A DNA stretch of 64,000 nucleotides from Nocardia inohanensis NBRC 100128 (GCF_001612945.1 NZ_BDBK01000008.1:186001-250000); one strand, 5' to 3'; shown: positions 34,495 through 44,316, counted from the stretch's first letter. A program made the numbers and translations. The notes: generated by a model not told the origin, from the letters alone.

Positions 34495-35321
34495 CGCAAA
34501 CCTTCCTCGGGGGAGTCGTTGCCGCCGTCGCTCACAGTGCCGTTCTCGCGCACATTGCGCGCCGCCGCTTCGGTGTGCGCGCGTTCGCGCCGATGCCGCA
34601 GGATGGTGCTGACCGACAGTTCCTCGAAGGAGCCGTCCGGCAGCCGCGCCGGCGCATCGACGGCATTGTGGCGGGCGTATACGCCGGGCGTCGGCAGCGG
34701 CGTGACCCGCTTGCCTTCGCGGAAGCGCTGTTTGGACATTTCCCGCTGATCCTGACGCGGTCCGAAGCGTTCGCGGTGCGCGAGCACCATGGCCCCGATG
34801 GTGGCGGTGATGAGCAGTGCGCCGGTCAGCTCGAACGCCCACACGTAGCGCACGAAGATGAGTTCGGCGAGCGCGCCGACGGTGTCGTTGCCGCCGAGGC
34901 CGGGCCCGGTGAGCGCCACGCTCTTGTCGGACATGCCGCGGGCGACGGCCGCGATGATCAGCAGCCCGAAGCCGATGCCCACCACCAGCACCGCGATCCG
35001 CTGCCCGCGAATCGATTCCTTCAGCGACTCCGCCGAATCCACGCCGACGAGCATCAGCACGAACAGGAACAGCATCATGACCGCGCCGGTGTAGACGACG
35101 ATCTGCACCACGCCCAGGAACAGCGCGTCCTGGGCGATGTAGAACACCGAGAGCGTGATCATGGTGGCGGCCAGGCAGAGTGCGGAGTGCACCGCCTTGG
35201 GCGCGCACACCATGCCCAGCGCACCCACCACCGCGATCACCGCGAGCACCCAGAACAGCACGGCCTCTCCGGTGGAGGTGCGGGTGATCAGCTCCGGATC
35301 GGCAGCCAGCAGGTCGATCAT
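34491..35321 (-). CDS. nuoJ: NADH-quinone oxidoreductase subunit J
   Basis: 276 residues. The first ~170 residues hold five membrane helices, including the mobile TM3 region (VVQIVVYTGAVMMLFLFVLMLVGVD). Residues ~190-276 are a long polar C-terminal tail (KQRFREGKRVTPLPTPGVYARHNAVDAPARLPDGSFEELSVSTILRHRRER), a feature of actinobacterial NuoJ. The ATG at 35321 overlaps the stop of the fused nuoH-nuoI frame by 4 nt. It links the quinone site to the pumping subunits. Confidence 0.96.
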
Positions 35322-37168
35322 TTCGCCGCCCCTTCCGCGTCGGCCAGTTCGCCAGGCGCGCCGGGTACTTCACCCCGGTAGTAGGAGCCCTCGTCGGCAC
35401 CGGGGTACATGGCGTGCGGCGGGGCCAGCATGCCGTTGCGCAGCGGTGCGAGCAGGTCGTCCTTCTCGAAGATGAGGTCGGCGCGATTGTCGTCGGCCAG
35501 CTCGTATTCGTTGGTCATGGTCAGCGCCCGGGTCGGGCAGGCCTCGATGCACAGGCCGCAGCCGATGCAGCGCAGATAGTTGATCTGGTAGACGCGGCCG
35601 TAACGCTCACCGGGCGAGAAACGTTCGTCCTCGGTGTTGTCCGCGCCCTCGACGTAGATGGCGTCCGCCGGGCAGGCCCAGGCGCACAGTTCGCAGCCGA
35701 TGCACTTCTCCAGGCCGTCCGGATGCCGGTTGAGCTGGTGCCGCCCGTGATAGCGCGGCGCGGTCGGCGTCTTGACCTCCGGGTACAGCTCGGTGTTCGG
35801 CTTCTTGAACATGGTGCCGCCGGTGACCAGGAAGCCGCCGAGCGGTTCCAGCAGACCGGGTTTGGGCTTCTCGGCGGGCGGTTCCTTCGGCATGGGCGGC
35901 ACCGGGAACGCCGAGTAGGCGGTGGTGGCGTCCTCGTCCGGTGCGGCCTTGGTGCGATCGTCGCCGGCGTGCCCGGCCTTGAGCACCAGCCCGATCAGCA
36001 AGCCCGCCACCAGAATTCCGCCGATGATCATGCCCGGCGTCTGAACCTCGATGCCCTCGTTCTGCAAGGCGCGCAACGTGGCCACGTACATGACCCAGGC
36101 CAGCGACACCGGGATCAGCAGCTTCCAGCCCACGTTCATGAACTGGTCGTAGCGCAGGCGCGGCAGCGTGCCGCGCAGCCAGATGAACACGAACAGGAAC
36201 GTCCACACCTTGGCGGTGAACCACAGCATGGGCCACCAGCCGGAGTTCGCGCCCGCCCACAGGCTGAGCGGGAACGGCGCGTGCCAGCCGCCGAAGAACA
36301 GCGTGGTCGCCAGCGCGGAAACCGTTGCCATGTTGATGTATTCGGCCATCATGAACATGGCGAACTTGAGCGAGGAGTACTCGGTGTGGAAGCCGCCGAC
36401 CAGCTCGCCCTCGGCCTCGGGCAGGTCGAAGGGCGCGCGGTTGGTCTCGCCGACCATGGAAACCGCGTAGATCAGGAACGACGGCAGCAGCAGGAAGACG
36501 TACCAGGTGCCGTACTGCGCCTCCACGATGCCGGAGGTCGCCATGGTGCCCGAGAGCAGGAACACCGCGGCGAAGCACAGCGCCATGGCGATCTCATAGG
36601 AAATGACCTGCGCGGTGGAGCGCAACCCGCCCAGCAGCGGGTAGGTGGACCCGGAGGCCCAGCCCGCCAGCACGATTCCGTACACGCCCACCGAGGCCAT
36701 GGCCAGGATGTAGAGCACGCCGACCGGCATATCGGTCAGCTGCAACGGCGTGCGATGCCCGAACATACTGACTTCGGGTCCGAACGGGATGACCGCGAAC
36801 GCCATCACGGCCGGGATCAGCGAAATGATCGGCGCCAGAATGAAGATCGGCTTGTCCACGATGGCCGGGATGATGTCCTCTTTGAGGAGCATCTTCACGC
36901 CGTCGGCGATGGATTGCAGGGTGCCGCGCGGGCCGACCCGGTTGGGGCCGACGCGCATCTGCATGAACGCCACGATCTTTCGCTCCGCGTACACCGCCAG
37001 CATCGGGGTGAGCAGCAGGAAGACGAAGATGCCGATCGATTTCACCAGCACCAGCCACCACGGATCGTGGCCGAACATGCCCAGCGGGTTCGCGTCGGGC
37101 CCGGCGGCGGCAGCGTGCGTCACCACGTAGGGCCCAGCGAACCCGCCGATCGAATAGAGCTCACTCAC
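35318..37168 (-). CDS. Fused NuoH-NuoI complex I subunit
   Basis: A single 616-codon frame from a GTG at 37168. Residues ~1-400 are NuoH, the quinone-site membrane subunit (PMLAVYAERKIVAFMQMRVGPNRVGPRGTLQSIADGVKMLLKEDIIP, GETNRAPFDLPEAEGELVGGFHTEYS). Residues ~403-437 are a Pro/Glu/Lys-rich linker (PPMPKEPPAEKPKP). Residues 438-616 are NuoI, with two [4Fe-4S] clusters: Cys489/492/495/499 (CIGCELCAWACP) and Cys534/537/540/544 (CIGCGLCIEACP). In most bacteria these are separate genes. No stop codon separates them here, though an internal ATG in the linker could also give free NuoI. It overlaps nuoG by 8 nt and nuoJ by 4 nt. Confidence 0.9.
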   Translation of the reverse strand: MSELYSIGGFAGPYVVTHAAAAGPDANPLGMFGHDPWWLVLVKSIGIFVFLLLTPMLAVYAERKIVAFMQMRVGPNRVGPRGTLQSIADGVKMLLKEDIIPAIVDKPIFILAPIISLIPAVMAFAVIPFGPEVSMFGHRTPLQLTDMPVGVLYILAMASVGVYGIVLAGWASGSTYPLLGGLRSTAQVISYEIAMALCFAAVFLLSGTMATSGIVEAQYGTWYVFLLLPSFLIYAVSMVGETNRAPFDLPEAEGELVGGFHTEYSSLKFAMFMMAEYINMATVSALATTLFFGGWHAPFPLSLWAGANSGWWPMLWFTAKVWTFLFVFIWLRGTLPRLRYDQFMNVGWKLLIPVSLAWVMYVATLRALQNEGIEVQTPGMIIGGILVAGLLIGLVLKAGHAGDDRTKAAPDEDATTAYSAFPVPPMPKEPPAEKPKPGLLEPLGGFLVTGGTMFKKPNTELYPEVKTPTAPRYHGRHQLNRHPDGLEKCIGCELCAWACPADAIYVEGADNTEDERFSPGERYGRVYQINYLRCIGCGLCIEACPTRALTMTNEYELADDNRADLIFEKDDLLAPLRNGMLAPPHAMYPGADEGSYYRGEVPGAPGELADAEGAAK

Positions 37169-39629
37169 GGTGGTCCTCCCGTCGGATACGCACGATGCGG
37201 CCGGGTGTGGTGCCGAGCTGCACCAGCACGTCCGAGCCGGGGGAATTCATGGGCAGCCACACCACGCGGTCGGGCATCTCGGTGATGACCAGCGGCAGCG
37301 TGATGCGCCCGTGGTCGTTGCCGACCGTCACCGGATCGCCGGTGGTGGCCCCGATCTCGGCGGCGGTGTGCGCGGAGAGCCGGACCACGGGGGTGCGGGC
37401 GGTGCCGGCGAGGTTGGGTTCGCCGTCCTGCAACTTGCCGCGGTCGATGAGCATGCGCCAGCCGGACAGGATCGCCGCGCCCGCGGGCGGTTGCGGGAGG
37501 GGCTGCGGCCGCAGAGAGGGTGTGGCGGCGGCGGGGCCGTCCCACGCACCCAGGTCGGCCAGTTCCGCGCGCGCGTGGGCGGCATCGGGCAGGCCCAGGC
37601 GCACCCCCATTTCCTGGGCGATGGCATCCAGCACGCGGTACTCGGCCAGCGGCGCGGGCTCGCGCCGGACCGTGGAATCGCGCAGCGCGGCATCGAATTG
37701 GCGGTGGCGGCCCTCCCAGGTCAGGAAGGTGCCGGTCTTCTCCATGGCCGAGGCGACGGGGAAGACCACGTCCGCGCGGTCGGTGATATCGCTGCGCCGC
37801 AGTTCGAGCGAGACCACGAAGCTGGCCGCGTCGATGGCCTGCAAGGCCGCGTGCGGGTCGGGCATATCGCCGACCTCCACGCCACCGATGAGCAGTGCGC
37901 CCAAAGTGGGTGCGGCGGCCAGGATGGCGCTGGTGTCCTTGCCCGCGGTCGCGGGCAGCTCGCCCATGCCCCACGCTTCCCGAAGCTGAAGCCGCGCAAC
38001 GGGATCCGAGAGGGGACGACCGCCCGGCAACAGTACCGGCAGGGCTCCGGCTTCCAGCGCTCCGCGTTCTCCGGCGCGCCGGGGAATCCAGGCCAGGCCC
38101 GCGCCGGTCTCGTCGGCCAGCCGGGCGGCGGCCGAGAGCCCGCCGGGAATCCCGCCGAGCCGTTCACCCACGAGGATCAGCGCGCCCGGTTCCCGCAGCA
38201 GCGCCCCGATTTCGTGCAGCCGGCCGTACTCCGCCGCGATGCCCTCGGTCGACCCGGTCCGAATCGCCTCCAGCAGATGCGGTTCCACACCCGGCGCGGT
38301 GGCGACCAAGGTCCCGGACATGCGCTGCAAACCACGCGTCACGTACGGAGCCATGGAGAAGATGGCCGCGCCGTTCTTGCGGGCCGACTTGCGCAGCCGC
38401 AGATATACGATGGGCGATTCTTCCTCCGCCTCGAATCCGACCAGCAGCACCATCGGCGCGCGTTCCAGCGCCGCGTAATCCACCGTGATGCCCTGGCCCG
38501 CGACCCGCGCCGCCAGGAAGTCGGCTTCCTCGGCGGAGTGCGCGCGCGAACGGAAGTCGATGTCGTTGGTGCCCAGGGCGACTCGCGCGAACTTGGAGTA
38601 CGCGTAGGCGTCCTCCAGGGTCACCCGCCCGCCCACCAGCACACCGGCATTGCCGTGAGCCGAGGCCAGCCCTCGCGCGGCGGCGGTCAGCGCCTCCGAC
38701 CACGAGGCAGGCTGCAACGAACCGTCCCAGCTGCGCACCAGCGGTGTGGTGAGCCGATCGGGTTCGGTGGCGTACTGGAACGCGAATCGTCCCTTGTCGC
38801 AGTTCCATTCCTCGTTGACCTGCGGGTCGTCCCCGGCGAGCCGGCGCATGACCTTGCCGCGCCGATGATCGGTGCGCTGGGCACAGCCGGAGGCGCAGTG
38901 CTCGCACACCGCCGGGCTGGACACCAGATCGAAGGGCCGGGCCCGGAACCGGTAGGTGCTGCCGGTGAGCGCGCCCACGGGGCAGATCTGCACGGTATTG
39001 CCGGAGAAGTAGGAGTCCAGGGGCTCCCCGGCCGCGATGCCGACCTGTTGCAGCGCACCGCGATCCATCAATTCGATGAACGGGTCGCCCGCGACCTGCT
39101 GCGAGAACCGGGTGCAGCGCGCACACAGCACGCAGCGTTCACGATCCAGCAGGATCGCCGAGGAGAGCGGAATCGGCTTGGGGTAGGTGCGCTTCTCGCC
39201 GTCGAACCGAGATTCGGCGCGACCGCTGGACATGGCCTGGTTCTGCAACGGGCACTCGCCGCCCTTGTCGCAGACCGGGCAATCGAGGGGGTGGTTGATG
39301 AGCAGCAGCTCCATCACACCCTCCTGCGCCTTCTCCGCGGCGGGCGAGGTGAGCTGGGTGTGCACCACCATGCCGTCGGCGACGGTCATGGTGCAGGAGG
39401 CCACCGGCTTGCGCTGCCCCTCCACCTCGACCAGGCACTGCCGGCACGCGCCGACCGGGTCCAGCAGCGGGTGGTCGCAGAACCGCGGAATCTGGATGCC
39501 GATGAGTTCGGCGGCCCGGATCAGCAGCGTGCCGGGCGGGACGGAGACCACGGTCCCGTCGATGGTTACGCTCACCATCTCGGCGGGTGCGAGATCGCCG
39601 CCGGTGCTGGAGCTGACTGTGGATGTCAT
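37161..39629 (-). CDS. nuoG: NADH-quinone oxidoreductase subunit G
   Basis: 822 residues, the large iron-sulfur subunit of the peripheral arm. Residues ~18-95 are a [2Fe-2S] ferredoxin domain (RFCDHPLLDPVGACRQCLVEVEG). Then come the His-Cys3 motif HPLDCPVCDKGGECPLQN and the CVLCARCTRF and ICPVGALT cluster ligands. Near 230-290 is a molybdopterin-oxidoreductase Fe4S4 domain (CEHCASGC, WNCDKGRFAF, cluster N7-type). The remaining catalytically inert molybdopterin-like domain closes with RIRREDHRE. It carries electrons from NuoF/E to NuoI/B. Overlaps nuoF by 4 nt. Confidence 0.97.
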   Translation of the reverse strand: MTSTVSSSTGGDLAPAEMVSVTIDGTVVSVPPGTLLIRAAELIGIQIPRFCDHPLLDPVGACRQCLVEVEGQRKPVASCTMTVADGMVVHTQLTSPAAEKAQEGVMELLLINHPLDCPVCDKGGECPLQNQAMSSGRAESRFDGEKRTYPKPIPLSSAILLDRERCVLCARCTRFSQQVAGDPFIELMDRGALQQVGIAAGEPLDSYFSGNTVQICPVGALTGSTYRFRARPFDLVSSPAVCEHCASGCAQRTDHRRGKVMRRLAGDDPQVNEEWNCDKGRFAFQYATEPDRLTTPLVRSWDGSLQPASWSEALTAAARGLASAHGNAGVLVGGRVTLEDAYAYSKFARVALGTNDIDFRSRAHSAEEADFLAARVAGQGITVDYAALERAPMVLLVGFEAEEESPIVYLRLRKSARKNGAAIFSMAPYVTRGLQRMSGTLVATAPGVEPHLLEAIRTGSTEGIAAEYGRLHEIGALLREPGALILVGERLGGIPGGLSAAARLADETGAGLAWIPRRAGERGALEAGALPVLLPGGRPLSDPVARLQLREAWGMGELPATAGKDTSAILAAAPTLGALLIGGVEVGDMPDPHAALQAIDAASFVVSLELRRSDITDRADVVFPVASAMEKTGTFLTWEGRHRQFDAALRDSTVRREPAPLAEYRVLDAIAQEMGVRLGLPDAAHARAELADLGAWDGPAAATPSLRPQPLPQPPAGAAILSGWRMLIDRGKLQDGEPNLAGTARTPVVRLSAHTAAEIGATTGDPVTVGNDHGRITLPLVITEMPDRVVWLPMNSPGSDVLVQLGTTPGRIVRIRREDHRE

Positions 39630-40939
39630 CGCACTCCTTCAGCCCAGACGGTGGACCGGGCCGGGTCGAACGGGCAGTGGCCGAGTCGGATGTGCTCGGC
39701 GTACTCGTCGCGGAAGTACTTCAGGGAGGAGAAGATCGGGCTGGCCGCGCCGTCACCGAGGGCGCAGAACGATTTGCCGTTGATGTTGTCGGCGATGTCC
39801 AGGAGCTTGTCCAGGTCGGTCTCGTGGCCGGTGCCGTTCTCCAGGCGTTGCAGCAACTGCACCAGCCAGTAGGTGCCTTCGCGGCACGGGGTGCATTTAC
39901 CGCAGGATTCGTGGGCGTAGAACTCGGTCCAGCGCAGGACGGCCCGCACCACGCAGGTGGTTTCGTCGAAGAGCTGAAGCGCCTTGGTGCCCAGCATGGA
40001 TCCGGCCGCGGCCACGCCCTCGTAGTCGAGTGGGACGTCGAGGTGCTCGGCGGTGAACAGTGGAGTGGAGGAGCCGCCCGGCGTCCAGAATTTCAGCGTG
40101 TGCCCTTTTCGGATGCCGCCCGCGTGAGCGAGCAACTCGCGCAGGGTGATTCCGAGGGGTGCTTCGTACTGGCCCGGTCGCGTCACGTGACCCGAGAGCG
40201 AGTAGATCGTGGTGCCCGGCGACTTCTCGCTGCCGAAGCCCCGGAACCACTCCACGCCATTGGCGATGATGGAGGGTACGGAGGCAATGGATTCCACATT
40301 GTTCACCACGGTCGGGCAGGCATAGAGCCCGGCGACGGCGGGGAACGGCGGACGCAGCCGGGGCTGACCGCGGCGGCCTTCCAGGGAATCCAGCAGTGCG
40401 GTCTCCTCGCCGCAGATATACGCGCCGGCTCCGGCGTGTACGACCACTTCCAGGTCGTAGCCGGAGCCGAGGATATTGCGGCCGAGATAGCCGGCGTCGT
40501 ACGCCTCGCGGACCGCGGTTTGCAGCCGGCGCAACACCGGGACGACCTCGCCGCGCAGGTAGATGAACGCATGCGAGGCACGGATCGCGTACGCCGCGAT
40601 GATCACACCTTCGACCAGGGTGTGCGGGGAGGCCAGCATGAACGGAATGTCCTTGCAGGTCCCCGGTTCCGACTCGTCGGCATTGACCACCAGGTAGTGC
40701 GGTTTGGTGACGCCGTCCGGGCCCGGCCCCTGCGGGATGAATCCCCACTTCATTCCGGTCGGGAAGCCCGCGCCGCCGCGACCGCGCAGCCCGGAGTCCT
40801 TGACGGTCGCGATGACCTCGTCCGGTTGCATGCGCAGCGCCTTCGGCAGGGCGCGGTAGCCGTCCTGGCGGCGGTAGTTCTCCAGCGTCCACGATTCCGG
40901 ATCCGCCCAGTGGCGGGTGAGTACCGGCGTCAGGGTCAC
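39626..40939 (-). CDS. nuoF: NADH-quinone oxidoreductase subunit F
   Basis: 437 residues, the NADH- and FMN-binding subunit. Seen: the glycine-rich NADH/FMN motif GLRGRGGAGFPTGMKW, YLVVNADESEPGTCKD, the second nucleotide motif GAGAYICGEETALLDSLEG, and the [4Fe-4S] ligands ESCGKCTPCREGTYW with a fourth cysteine in KSFCALGDG. It accepts hydride from NADH and passes electrons to the iron-sulfur chain. Start and stop both overlap neighbours by 4 nt (nuoE upstream, nuoG downstream). Confidence 0.98.
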   Translation of the reverse strand: MTLTPVLTRHWADPESWTLENYRRQDGYRALPKALRMQPDEVIATVKDSGLRGRGGAGFPTGMKWGFIPQGPGPDGVTKPHYLVVNADESEPGTCKDIPFMLASPHTLVEGVIIAAYAIRASHAFIYLRGEVVPVLRRLQTAVREAYDAGYLGRNILGSGYDLEVVVHAGAGAYICGEETALLDSLEGRRGQPRLRPPFPAVAGLYACPTVVNNVESIASVPSIIANGVEWFRGFGSEKSPGTTIYSLSGHVTRPGQYEAPLGITLRELLAHAGGIRKGHTLKFWTPGGSSTPLFTAEHLDVPLDYEGVAAAGSMLGTKALQLFDETTCVVRAVLRWTEFYAHESCGKCTPCREGTYWLVQLLQRLENGTGHETDLDKLLDIADNINGKSFCALGDGAASPIFSSLKYFRDEYAEHIRLGHCPFDPARSTVWAEGVR

Positions 40940-41631
40940 TTCGCGCCTCCGTCGGTCGAATCATCTTGCACCGCATGCAAACCCGCGAGCGTTGCCGCGC
41001 CGGGATCACCGTTGTTGGCATCGGGCCGGTCGTCGGGGTATCCGGCGAGAATCCGCGCGGTCTCGCGGAAGGTGCACAGCGGTGCGCCGCTGCGGGTTCC
41101 GGTCACCTGCTCGCCGCGGCGCAGCGAATCCACCAGCGCACGAGCCTTGTCCGGGGTCTGGTCGTCGAAGAACTCCCAGTTGACCATCACCACCGGCGCG
41201 TAGTCGCAGGCCGCATTGCATTCGATGTGTTCGAGGGTGACCGCGCCGTCGGCGGTGGTCTCCCCGTGCTTGATGCCCAAGTGCTGCTTCAGTTCCGCGA
41301 AGATCTGGTCACCGCCCATGACCGCGCACAGCGTGTTGGTGCAGACGCCGACGTGGAAGTCACCGGTCGGCGTGCGCCGGTACATGGAGTAGAAGGTGGC
41401 GACCGCGGTCACCTCGGCATCGGTCAATCCCAGCTGCTCGGCACAGAATTCGATGCCGGTGCCGGAGACGTAGCCCTCCACCGATTGCACCAGATGCAAG
41501 AGCGGCAGCAGCGCCGACCGCGAATGCGGGTACCGGTCGATGATCTCCTTGGCCTCCAGCTGGAGGCGGTCGTGCACCTCCTGCGGATACGGGATCGGGC
41601 GCACGGTCAGGTTGAGCAGGATCTCGGTCAT
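40936..41631 (-). CDS. nuoE: NADH-quinone oxidoreductase subunit E
   Basis: 231 residues from the ATG at 41631, which overlaps the nuoD stop by 4 nt; the open frame further upstream is nuoD shadow. It binds one [2Fe-2S] cluster through VCTNTLCAVMG and IECNAACDYAPVVMVN. The N-terminal helices (YPHSRSALLPLLHLVQSVEGYV) are typical. The C-terminus after residue ~165 (TRSGAPLCTFRETARILAGYPDDRP) is an actinobacterial extension. It forms the NADH dehydrogenase module with NuoF and NuoG. Confidence 0.97.
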   Translation of the reverse strand: MTEILLNLTVRPIPYPQEVHDRLQLEAKEIIDRYPHSRSALLPLLHLVQSVEGYVSGTGIEFCAEQLGLTDAEVTAVATFYSMYRRTPTGDFHVGVCTNTLCAVMGGDQIFAELKQHLGIKHGETTADGAVTLEHIECNAACDYAPVVMVNWEFFDDQTPDKARALVDSLRRGEQVTGTRSGAPLCTFRETARILAGYPDDRPDANNGDPGAATLAGLHAVQDDSTDGGAK

Positions 41632-42977
41632 CGGTCCACACCACCCATCACCGGGTCGATGGAGGCGACCGCGGCGATGACGTCGGCGACCATGCCGCCC
41701 TCGCACATCGCCGCCACCGCTTGCAGATTCGTGAAGGAGGGGTCACGGTAGTGCACGCGATACGGGCGGGTGCCGCCGTCACTGACGATATGCACGCCCA
41801 GCTCGCCACGCGGGGATTCCACGGCCGTGTACACCTGGCCGGGCGGCACTCGCATTCCCTCGGTCACCAGCTTGAAATGGTGGATGAGCGACTCCATCGA
41901 CTTGCCCATGATGTTGGAGATGTGCTTGGGGGAGTTGCCCAGACCGTCGGGACCCAGCTCCAGATCCGCCGGCCACGCGATCTTCTTGTCCTCCACCATG
42001 ACCGGGCCCGGGCGCAGCTTGTCCAGGCACTGCTCGACGATCTTGAGCGATTCCTTCATCTCGTTCACGCGAATCAGGTAGCGCCCGTAGCAGTCACAGC
42101 CGGTGTCGACCTGCACCTCGAACTCGTAGTTCTCGTAACCGCAGTACGGCTGAGCTTTACGCAGATCGTGGGGCAGGCCCGTGGAGCGCAGCACCGGGCC
42201 GGTGATGCCCAGCGCCATGCAGCCGGTCAGGTCCAGGTACCCGACATTGCGGGTGCGGGCCTTCCAGATCGGGTTCTCGTTGAGCAGCAGCTCCATGTCC
42301 CGCAGGCGCTTCGGCATGAGCTCGAGCAGCTCGCGCACCTTCTGCACGCCGTCCTCCGGCAGATCCTGCGAGACGCCGCCGGGCCGGATGTAGGCGTGGT
42401 TCATGCGCAGGCCGGTGATGTTCTCGAACACGTCCAGGATCAGTTCGCGTTCACGGAACCCGAACAGCATGGGCGTCAGCGCGCCCAGCTCCATACCGCC
42501 GGTGGCCAGCGCCACCAGGTGCGAGGAGATGCGGTTGAGCTCCATGAGCATGACGCGAATGACGTTGGCGCGCTCGGGAATATCGTCGGTGATATCGAGG
42601 AGCTTCTCCACGCCCAGGCAGTACGCCGTCTCGTTGAAGAACGGCGACAGATAGTCCATGCGGGTGACGAAGGTGACGCCCTGCACCCAGCTGCGGTACT
42701 CGAGATTCTTCTCGATGCCGGTGTGCAGATAGCCGATGCCGCAGCGGGCCTCGGTGACGGTTTCGCCCTCGATCTCCAGAATCAGGCGCAGCACCCCGTG
42801 CGTGGAGGGGTGCTGGGGGCCCATATTCACGACGATGCGTTCCTCGGCGGCCCCGTCCAGGGCGGCGGCGATCTCGTCCCAGTCGTTGCCGACGGCGGTG
42901 AATTCCCGTTCGGGAGTGGGAGAGACGGGTGTATCCGGCGTACCGCTCTCGGTGCGCCGGGTGTCGATGTCGTTCAT
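41628..42977 (-). CDS. nuoD: NADH-quinone oxidoreductase subunit D
   Basis: 449 residues, homologous to the large subunit of [NiFe] hydrogenase but without the metal site. Landmarks: MGPQHPSTHGVLRLILEIEGETV (the quinone-headgroup His loop), GYLHTGIEKNLEYRSW, and the C-terminal ASIDPVMGGVDR. A ~35-residue acidic N-terminal extension precedes it (TESGTPDTPVSPTPEREFTAVGNDWDEIAAALDG). It forms the quinone chamber together with NuoB and NuoH. The ATG overlaps the nuoC stop by one base. Confidence 0.97.
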   Translation of the reverse strand: MNDIDTRRTESGTPDTPVSPTPEREFTAVGNDWDEIAAALDGAAEERIVVNMGPQHPSTHGVLRLILEIEGETVTEARCGIGYLHTGIEKNLEYRSWVQGVTFVTRMDYLSPFFNETAYCLGVEKLLDITDDIPERANVIRVMLMELNRISSHLVALATGGMELGALTPMLFGFRERELILDVFENITGLRMNHAYIRPGGVSQDLPEDGVQKVRELLELMPKRLRDMELLLNENPIWKARTRNVGYLDLTGCMALGITGPVLRSTGLPHDLRKAQPYCGYENYEFEVQVDTGCDCYGRYLIRVNEMKESLKIVEQCLDKLRPGPVMVEDKKIAWPADLELGPDGLGNSPKHISNIMGKSMESLIHHFKLVTEGMRVPPGQVYTAVESPRGELGVHIVSDGGTRPYRVHYRDPSFTNLQAVAAMCEGGMVADVIAAVASIDPVMGGVDR

Positions 42978-43765
42978 TACTTGTACGCCCTCCGCTCGTC
43001 GGGCGGCGGGATGCGCGCGCCCTTGTACTCGACCGGGATCCCGCCGAGCGGGTAGTCCTTGCGCTGGGGGTGTCCGCGCCAGTCGTCGGGCATCGCGATC
43101 CGGGTCAGCGAGGGGTGCCCGTCGAACAGGATGCCGAAGAAGTCGTAGGTTTCCCGCTCGTGCCAGTCCGTCGTGGGGTAGACGGAGTAGAGCGAGGGGA
43201 TGTGCGGATCCGCGTCGGGCACCGAGACTTCCAGGCGCACCCGGCGGTTGTGGGTGATGGAATTGAGCGGGTAGATGGCGTGCAACTCCCGGCCCTTCTC
43301 ATCCGGGTAGTGCGCGCCGCTCACGCCCAGGCACAACTCGAAGCGCAGCGGCTCCTTGTCGCGCAGGGTCTGTGCCACCAGCGGCAGGTGTTCGCGGACC
43401 ACGTGCAGGGTCAGCTCGCCGCGGAAGACCACGATCTTCTCGATGGCCTCGGCGAAGACGCTGCCCAGCGCGACCCGCAGATTGGCCACCAGGTCGTCGA
43501 AGTAGCCGCCGTAGGGCGGTTCACTGCCGCCGGGCAGGCTCACCGTGCGCACCAGGCGGCCGTAGCCGGAGGTGTCGCCGGTGCCGGTCACGCCGAACAT
43601 GCCGTGCCGGACGCCGATCACCTCCGCCGCCTGCGGTTCGGACGCGGAATCCGGTGTGCCCGGGGCGGTTTCCTCGGGTGGTTCGATCGGCTGGTTCGAT
43701 TCGCCGTGCGCTTTCACGGCTTCCTCCGGGGGGCTCTCCGTGCCTGTGGCTGAATCGAATGTCAT
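42977..43765 (-). CDS. nuoC: NADH-quinone oxidoreductase subunit C
   Basis: 262 residues from the ATG at 43765, overlapping the nuoB stop by 4 nt. The first ~50 residues are a disordered Glu/Pro-rich stretch common in actinobacterial NuoC. The 30-kDa-subunit domain follows (VIGVRHGMFG, VSVPDADPHIPSLYSVYPTTDWHERETYDFFGILFDGH, MPDDWRGHPQRKDYPLGG). It is a structural part of the hydrophilic arm, next to NuoD. Confidence 0.96.
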   Translation of the reverse strand: MTFDSATGTESPPEEAVKAHGESNQPIEPPEETAPGTPDSASEPQAAEVIGVRHGMFGVTGTGDTSGYGRLVRTVSLPGGSEPPYGGYFDDLVANLRVALGSVFAEAIEKIVVFRGELTLHVVREHLPLVAQTLRDKEPLRFELCLGVSGAHYPDEKGRELHAIYPLNSITHNRRVRLEVSVPDADPHIPSLYSVYPTTDWHERETYDFFGILFDGHPSLTRIAMPDDWRGHPQRKDYPLGGIPVEYKGARIPPPDERRAYK

Positions 43766-44316
43766 CGCAACAGCCCCTTCAACTGGATGGTCGGGGTGCT
43801 GGCCAGCGCGGCGCGTTCGGCCTCGCGAACGGCCTCTTCGCGATTGACGCCGAGCGGGGATTCCTGAATCTTCTCGTGCAGCTTCAGGATCGCGTTCAAC
43901 AGCATCTCCGGGCGCGGCGGGCAGCCGGGCAGGTAGATGTCGACCGGCACGACGTGGTCGACGCCCTGCACGATCGCGTAGTTGTTGAACATGCCGCCGC
44001 TGGATGCGCAAACACCCATGGCCAGTACCCATTTGGGTTCGGTCATCTGGTCGTACACCTGGCGCAGGACGGGGGCCATCTTCTGGCTGACCCGGCCCGC
44101 GACGATCATGAGATCGGCCTGGCGGGGGGAGGCACGGAACGCCTCCATGCCGAAGCGGGCGATATCGAATCGCCCGCCGCCGGTGGCCATCATCTCGATC
44201 GCGCAGCACGCCAAACCGAATGTGGCGGGCCACAGCGAACTTTTACGCAGGTAGCCGGCCATTCCTTCCACTGTGCTCAGCAGGAATCCGCTGGGCAGTT
44301 TCTCCTCGAGACCCAT
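43762..44316 (-). CDS. nuoB: NADH-quinone oxidoreductase subunit B
   Basis: 184 residues. It binds cluster N2, the last iron-sulfur centre before quinone: tandem cysteines in GLACCAIEMMATGGGRFD, then MGVCASSGGMFNNYAIVQG and VPVDIYLPGCPPRPE. The N-terminal MGLEEKLPSGFLLSTVEGMAGYLRKSSLWP is typical for actinobacteria. It is separated from nuoA by 72 bp, the largest gap in the operon, and overlaps nuoC by 4 nt. Confidence 0.97.
   Translation of the reverse strand: MGLEEKLPSGFLLSTVEGMAGYLRKSSLWPATFGLACCAIEMMATGGGRFDIARFGMEAFRASPRQADLMIVAGRVSQKMAPVLRQVYDQMTEPKWVLAMGVCASSGGMFNNYAIVQGVDHVVPVDIYLPGCPPRPEMLLNAILKLHEKIQESPLGVNREEAVREAERAALASTPTIQLKGLLR

Noticed and set aside
37170..39872. A 900-codon plus-strand frame opposite nuoG
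   Set aside because: nuoG is certain from its iron-sulfur motifs; the antisense product is low-complexity and Gly/Arg/Gln-rich.
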